35,377 bases of DNA from Phlebiopsis flavidoalba (Eukaryota > Basidiomycota > Agaricomycetes > Polyporales > Phanerochaetaceae): NCBI GenBank assembly GCA_035772785.1, contig JAOCPU010000105.1:1-35377 (forward strand), given 5' to 3'. The notes under the pieces were generated by a model. That model made no database searches and was not told the origin of the DNA. It saw only the letters and a program-made list of their open reading frames with translations. Positions 32,101-35,377 of the stretch are shown here, piece by piece (position 1 is the stretch's first letter; each line of letters begins with the position of its first letter). Made by a program: the position numbers and the translations under genes.

Positions 32101-33010
32101 CGGTAGACGGTGCTCTATTGGGTGTGCTCCTCGCCGAGCTGAGCTCGGCTCCGCACCAGAGCCGCCGCTGCCGAGGAGGTCGATGTCCTCCGCCTCCTCC
32201 TTGGGGTCCATTGAGTCATGGAAGAGCATGCCAAGGGCGCACACGCTCGCGCCGTCGTCGAGAAGCCTCAGTGCCACGGTAGAAGAGCTGCCACGTGGCC
32301 GAGGCCTGAAGTGCAGTGATAGCGAGCTTCACCAAGGCAGCGCGCGCGCGAGCAAGCGAGCAGCCTCGGAGAAACCCCGGTGCTTGCCGCTCGTTGAGTT
32401 CCAAGTCCGGAGCGCCCGCTAACAACTCTTCTGCTTGCACTCCTATCCTCCGCCGTCGTTCACGAGAACAGCGGCTCCTGCCGCCCTTGTCTTCATGCGG
32501 GGACAATCTCTGGAGTCTTCTGAGCTTCTGCCTGCCCTCTTTCTCAGCTCTTTCATTACCTTCGCCGCCCATTGCCGCTCAATGCGACCACTAATGACCT
32601 CGCCCTCAACGGCCATATCCCTTCAAGCGCGGCGATATCGACAGTCGGAGAAGATTGTAGGAGGCTGGGAAAGTGTGCATGGCACACTTCTCAGCTTCAT
32701 TGTGGATATAAACGAGCATGAGAGCTCGTTGGTACTAGATGCGTCGCTGGTTCTCCCGCGCACACACTAAACTGACTCGCGCGACTGCGCCCCAGCTCCC
32801 CGACGCACAGGCCCTCCAAGAGCGCACATACTCTCGGAAAAGGTAAGTGATGTATCTATTCTATATTCTTTGACCGCCGCCGCGAGCCTGCGAGCTTGAT
32901 AGCTACGGTGCATCTCCTTTCCTGCTACTCTATACTATTTCCTGTTTGCAGACCCCTCCACTCCCATGTGCAGAACCCATACCAAAGACACTTGAGAGCG
33001 AAGATGGGTT
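32101..33010 (+). other. G+C-rich segment with a likely spliced transcript
   Basis: Base composition changes sharply from A+T-rich to G+C-rich at about 32.1 kb. ORFs overlap on both strands (32216-32572 minus, Arg/Glu-rich; 32435-32770 plus, 111 codons). The plus ORF ends before a good intron at 32843-32951, so the intron may lie in a non-coding or differently framed part. No family is recognised. A host gene edge or a non-coding transcript are both possible. Confidence 0.3.
32843..32951 (+). other. Probable intron (109 nt)
   Basis: Begins AAG|GTAAGTGATG and ends TTTCCTGTTTGCAG|ACCCC, with a pyrimidine-rich 3' region. Both splice sites are near consensus. Joined flanks give an open but short frame on both sides. 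Confidence 0.5.
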
Positions 33011-33107
33011 GTTTTTTCATTCAAATACCTCTAGATGCGTCGTCAACGCACCGTCAACGGCCGCTTGGTCATGCATACAGGTCACGGGGTTTGCATGCGA
33101 CGCGCTC

Positions 33108-33325
33108 CCAGTGCGACGAGGACGGCTGCGATGAGGACAGGCCGCGACAAGGCCAAACACAACGCGACGAGGCCGGACGCGACTTGAAGGCTGAGACCAG
33201 CGCGACAAGAACGGCTGCAACGAGGCCAAACCCAGCGCGACGAGGACGGCTGCAACGAGGCCAAACCCAGCGCGATGAGGACAGCCGCAACGAGGACAGC
33301 CGCGACAAGGCCAAACACGAGCCCT
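33108..33325 (+). repeat. Minisatellite, 35 bp unit
   Basis: Two adjacent units starting CCAGCGCGACGAGGACGGCT and ending GAGGCCAAAC are nearly identical (about 33212-33281), with more diverged partial units on both sides. Shorter GACGAGG/GACAAGG sub-repeats run through it. The unit length is not a multiple of three, so several frames on both strands stay open across it (143, 104, 81 and 78 codons); none need be a gene. Confidence 0.8.
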
Positions 33326-33329
33326 AGGC

Positions 33330-34413
33330 AACCAAATGATGCATTAACTGCCTCTAGTTGGCTGTAGAGCGTGATGCATTATTGGCCAGCCAATTTGTGA
33401 GAGGCTCTAGTGAGCTATCTGAGCTTGAATTCAGCTGATGTCACTGCTAATCTAGGCTTTTAGATTAGATTAAGCTGCTCTGCGTCTTATCTACAAACCT
33501 TGTTGCCGTCCCCATCATATCCGACGCCGTGCAGGGTGTATCGCTCGCCGGCGCTCGCTGCGCATCCCATTTGTGCTTGTTTGTGCGCCCGCACACTGCC
33601 AATTGGGCACACGGGCCCCGCCCTGCGCCTTGCATGGGCCGGAAATGTGGGTCCCATTCTAGGCTCCCTCATGGTAGATGGTTGCTCTAGCTTACATATA
33701 ACTAAATGCGACTGTATTCAGAGTATTATAAGCCCTGTATTTAGTGGGTAGTAAATACTAACCAAAATTGAGCCGAAATCACGCTTAATTGATATATATA
33801 ATCTGCACAGCCTGTGCAGTGTGGTACTACTGCATTCCTATGCCCTGAATGCATAGTAGGCTTTGTTAGAAAGTAAATTGGTGTTTATCCGTGACAATTT
33901 ACGCACCATTCTGTCAGCATTGTAGGTTCAGTCAAATAACGAAAATAGCGCATAAATATCACTGTATATTTGAGAAAGGGATGTGGGAATGACATATGAT
34001 AGTCTATGGAGCTGCTGATATGTAGAAAGACCTAAGAAATAGTGTTACAGTATGTAGAGGAGCACATAGGTTAGTAGGAACCCTCAGATGGAAACTGTGT
34101 GATGCAAACAGTGTACACCTTCTCAAGCTGGTGGGGAGTTAAGAGTGTAAGTAATGTGCTGTGAAGGAGGCACTCAAAGTCGTCTACAGCCAATGCACAG
34201 CACTCTATGCCATAGAAACAGTATCCAGGGGAGATGAACAACCTGAGAAGGGGGTGACACAAAAAACAGTCACCAAATGCTCACAGAGCCAAAATTTAAC
34301 ATACTTTAGCATATCTCATATGTCACTGTACTACTGAAAGTAATCTACATGCACGTGAAGCTGAATGCGACCGCGCGTTGAACGCGTTCAGGAATAAAAC
34401 GACCTTTTTTGAA
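33330..34413. other. No gene recognised
   Basis: It includes a G+C-rich piece at 33500-33680 with opposed ORFs (83 codons plus, 61 codons minus) and A+T-rich sequence after 33700. Nothing is identifiable. Confidence 0.45.
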
Positions 34414-34906
34414 CTAGGCGCGCGTAGGAGCGTCGAGGAGAATGGAGCCCGGCATAAAAGACACAGGCACACGTCGCTGAACGGAGGGCGTGTACATGCT
34501 CTCTATGCGCATAGAAAGCTTGTCTACGCCATCCGAAAAGCGACAGAGTGAGCAGGGTTTACGCTGATTAACAAACTCACCTGTGTATGAGAGCACACAG
34601 TGCTCGGGTTCCAGGGAAGCCGAACGGCTCGGCATAGAGTCTACAAGACAGATAATGCTTCGTTAGTACATATATATACTAGAGAAAATGTTTCAGACAC
34701 AACGTGTCAGTGCGTGCGACGGTGCAAACATAGTACGCACCAGGTCTAGCAGGGCAGTCTTCTCTGCGGCAAACGGTGCTGTACACCATTATCGAGAGCG
34801 GTTTCAAATGGAAAAAGAACGCTGTAAACATCTTCTGCGTACTCGAAAAACACTAGTACGTACCTTCCTTTGTGTTGGCCCGAAGGTACGTCGAACGGGA
34901 GACCAT
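34414..34906 (-). CDS. Candidate small three-exon gene, unknown function
   Basis: Minus strand. The model is exon 1 34906-34864 (ATG at 34906), intron 34863-34641, exon 2 34640-34581, intron 34580-34524, exon 3 34523-34414 ending TAG. It totals 213 bases, 70 residues, and both introns are phase 1. The first intron ends with a perfect TACTAAC and a pyrimidine-rich CTGTCTTGTAG. The second begins CAG|GTGAGT and ends GCGTAG. An alternative first exon (ATG at 34789, donor GTGCGT at 34740, also phase 1) gives a 72-residue product and a shorter 100-base intron. The second intron is 57 bases with no stop, so retaining it also leaves an open frame. The protein has a Ser/Arg-rich start and then RIESMYTPSVQRRVPVSFMP. 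No signal peptide or known domain is seen. It lacks the decay seen elsewhere. Splice signals are the main support. Confidence 0.4.
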
Positions 34907-35070
34907 CGAGTAGTTGTAACGAGGAGAGAATGAGCTAGGAATAAGGTGAATATATTAAATTTCCGTAATGCGTGGGAAACACTTACTGGTAGGCCCCAAA
35001 AACTCCCCTCAATCCATCCCGAAGCAAGAGGATGCAAGGCGAGGGATGGATAGTGCGGGACGGCGCACTT
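34907..35070. other. Upstream region of the candidate gene
   Basis: A short A+T-rich interval then G+C-rich sequence. It would hold the promoter of the minus-strand candidate gene; no TATA box was identified with confidence. Confidence 0.3.
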
Positions 35071-35073
35071 TGA

Positions 35074-35100
35074 GGTCGCCCGAGGCTGCCCGAGGCGACC
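35074..35100. other. Hairpin 1 of a cluster
   Basis: GGTCGCC (35074-35080) pairs with GGCGACC (35094-35100) around a loop that repeats GAGGCTGCCCGAGG. A smaller AGTGCG/CGCACT stem lies just before it (about 35052-35069). Confidence 0.5.
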
Positions 35101-35159
35101 TGGAAGTCGCCCCCGAGGGTTGAAGCGCCAAGCGCTGTTTGCCCTATACCACCACCCAC

Positions 35160-35185
35160 GACCGTCGTTCGCAAGAACGGCGGTC
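35160..35185. other. Hairpin 2: 11 bp stem with GCAA loop
   Basis: GACCGTCGTTC, loop GCAA, GAACGGCGGTC; ten Watson-Crick pairs and one G-T pair. GCAA is a GNRA tetraloop, a stable RNA loop. TCTTTAT follows. Bacterial-style termination is not expected in a fungus. Confidence 0.6.
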
Positions 35186-35205
35186 TTTATCCTCTACCTC
35201 GATGC

Positions 35206-35232
35206 CCAGGGTCCTTCATAGAAGGGCCCTGG
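35206..35232. other. Hairpin 3: 12 bp stem
   Basis: CCAGGGTCCTTC, loop ATA, GAAGGGCCCTGG; eleven Watson-Crick pairs and one G-T pair. It lies 20 bases from hairpin 2. Confidence 0.6.
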
Positions 35233-35377
35233 AGTGACGACCTTCCTTTTCGCTTCATTTGGAATCACACACCGGCTGTCATTTCGTGCTGCCCAACTCC
35301 GCGACCGGCCACCTCGACGACGGCAACATCGACGACAACGCACGACGCCTCTCACAGCGTCGAACAACGCTGGAGCA
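35233..35377. other. G+C-rich end of window, no call
   Basis: It is rich in CGACGAC/CAACG triplets (ACCTCGACGACGGCAACATC). This could be the start of a coding region or low-complexity DNA cut by the window end. Confidence 0.3.

Noticed and set aside
32896..33327. 143-codon plus-strand ORF and three overlapping minus-strand ORFs
   Set aside because: They are open only because the 35 bp minisatellite and its G+C-rich sequence contain no stops in these frames.
1..35377. tRNA, rRNA genes or CRISPR arrays
   Set aside because: No cloverleaf with B-box-like sequence, no rRNA segments and no regularly spaced identical repeats were seen on reading both strands; a tRNA scan was not run.

Overview
The window looks like a transposon graveyard from a filamentous fungus, most likely a basidiomycete of the Agaricomycetes. 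The evidence is the set of families present: a DUF6589-type protein, a RecQ-like helicase fragment, a LINE with APE endonuclease, RT and RNase H domains, a pogo-type DDE transposon with psq/Tc5 DNA-binding domains, and Ty1/copia elements. The introns also fit: they are 52 to 110 bases long, with GT..AG ends and in one case a perfect TACTAAC branch site. Nearly every recognisable coding region is broken by stops and frameshifts. I found no intact long gene, no rRNA or tRNA gene and no CRISPR array. Family names come from recognising motifs by eye; no database was searched.

Layout. 0.3-0.8 kb: a RecQ-family helicase fragment on the minus strand, one in-frame stop away from open. 1.4-5.1 kb: a decayed DUF6589 gene on the plus strand with two introns still visible. 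5.1-6.3 kb: unassigned, with a CAA microsatellite. 6.3-14.5 kb: one LINE that appears to have been split by an inversion. Its 5' part (6.26-6.87 kb) and its 3' parts (13.6-13.8 and 14.35-14.52 kb) read on the plus strand, while its middle (endonuclease C-terminus to RT, 13.59 down to 11.41 kb) reads on the minus strand. Inside the inverted part lies a foldback element (6.93-11.41 kb) with two long inverted arms, and inside the left arm of that lies a complete but dead 3.26 kb pogo element (7185-10442) with TIRs and a TA target duplication.

14.5-25.5 kb: small pogo-like MITEs (one complete, 573 bp), two LTRs of one copia-like family, and at least nine copies or fragments of a second copia LTR family. 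The pol region of one copia element lies on the minus strand (18.2-21.3 kb) with its 3' LTR and polypurine tract, and is itself cut by LTR insertions. 25.5-32 kb: A+T-rich, with few recognisable features, one decayed unknown coding stretch and one LTR-like segment.

32.1-35.4 kb: more G+C-rich and less obviously repetitive. It holds a good intron on the plus strand, a 35 bp minisatellite, a candidate small three-exon gene on the minus strand and a cluster of strong hairpins. This may be the edge of host gene territory.

The damage is not random. Catalytic residues are lost by G-to-A or C-to-T changes in several elements, and LTR copies differ mostly at former CpG sites, as expected from cytosine methylation followed by deamination. 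The genes do not form an operon or pathway; the logic of the region is nested insertion, inversion and decay.
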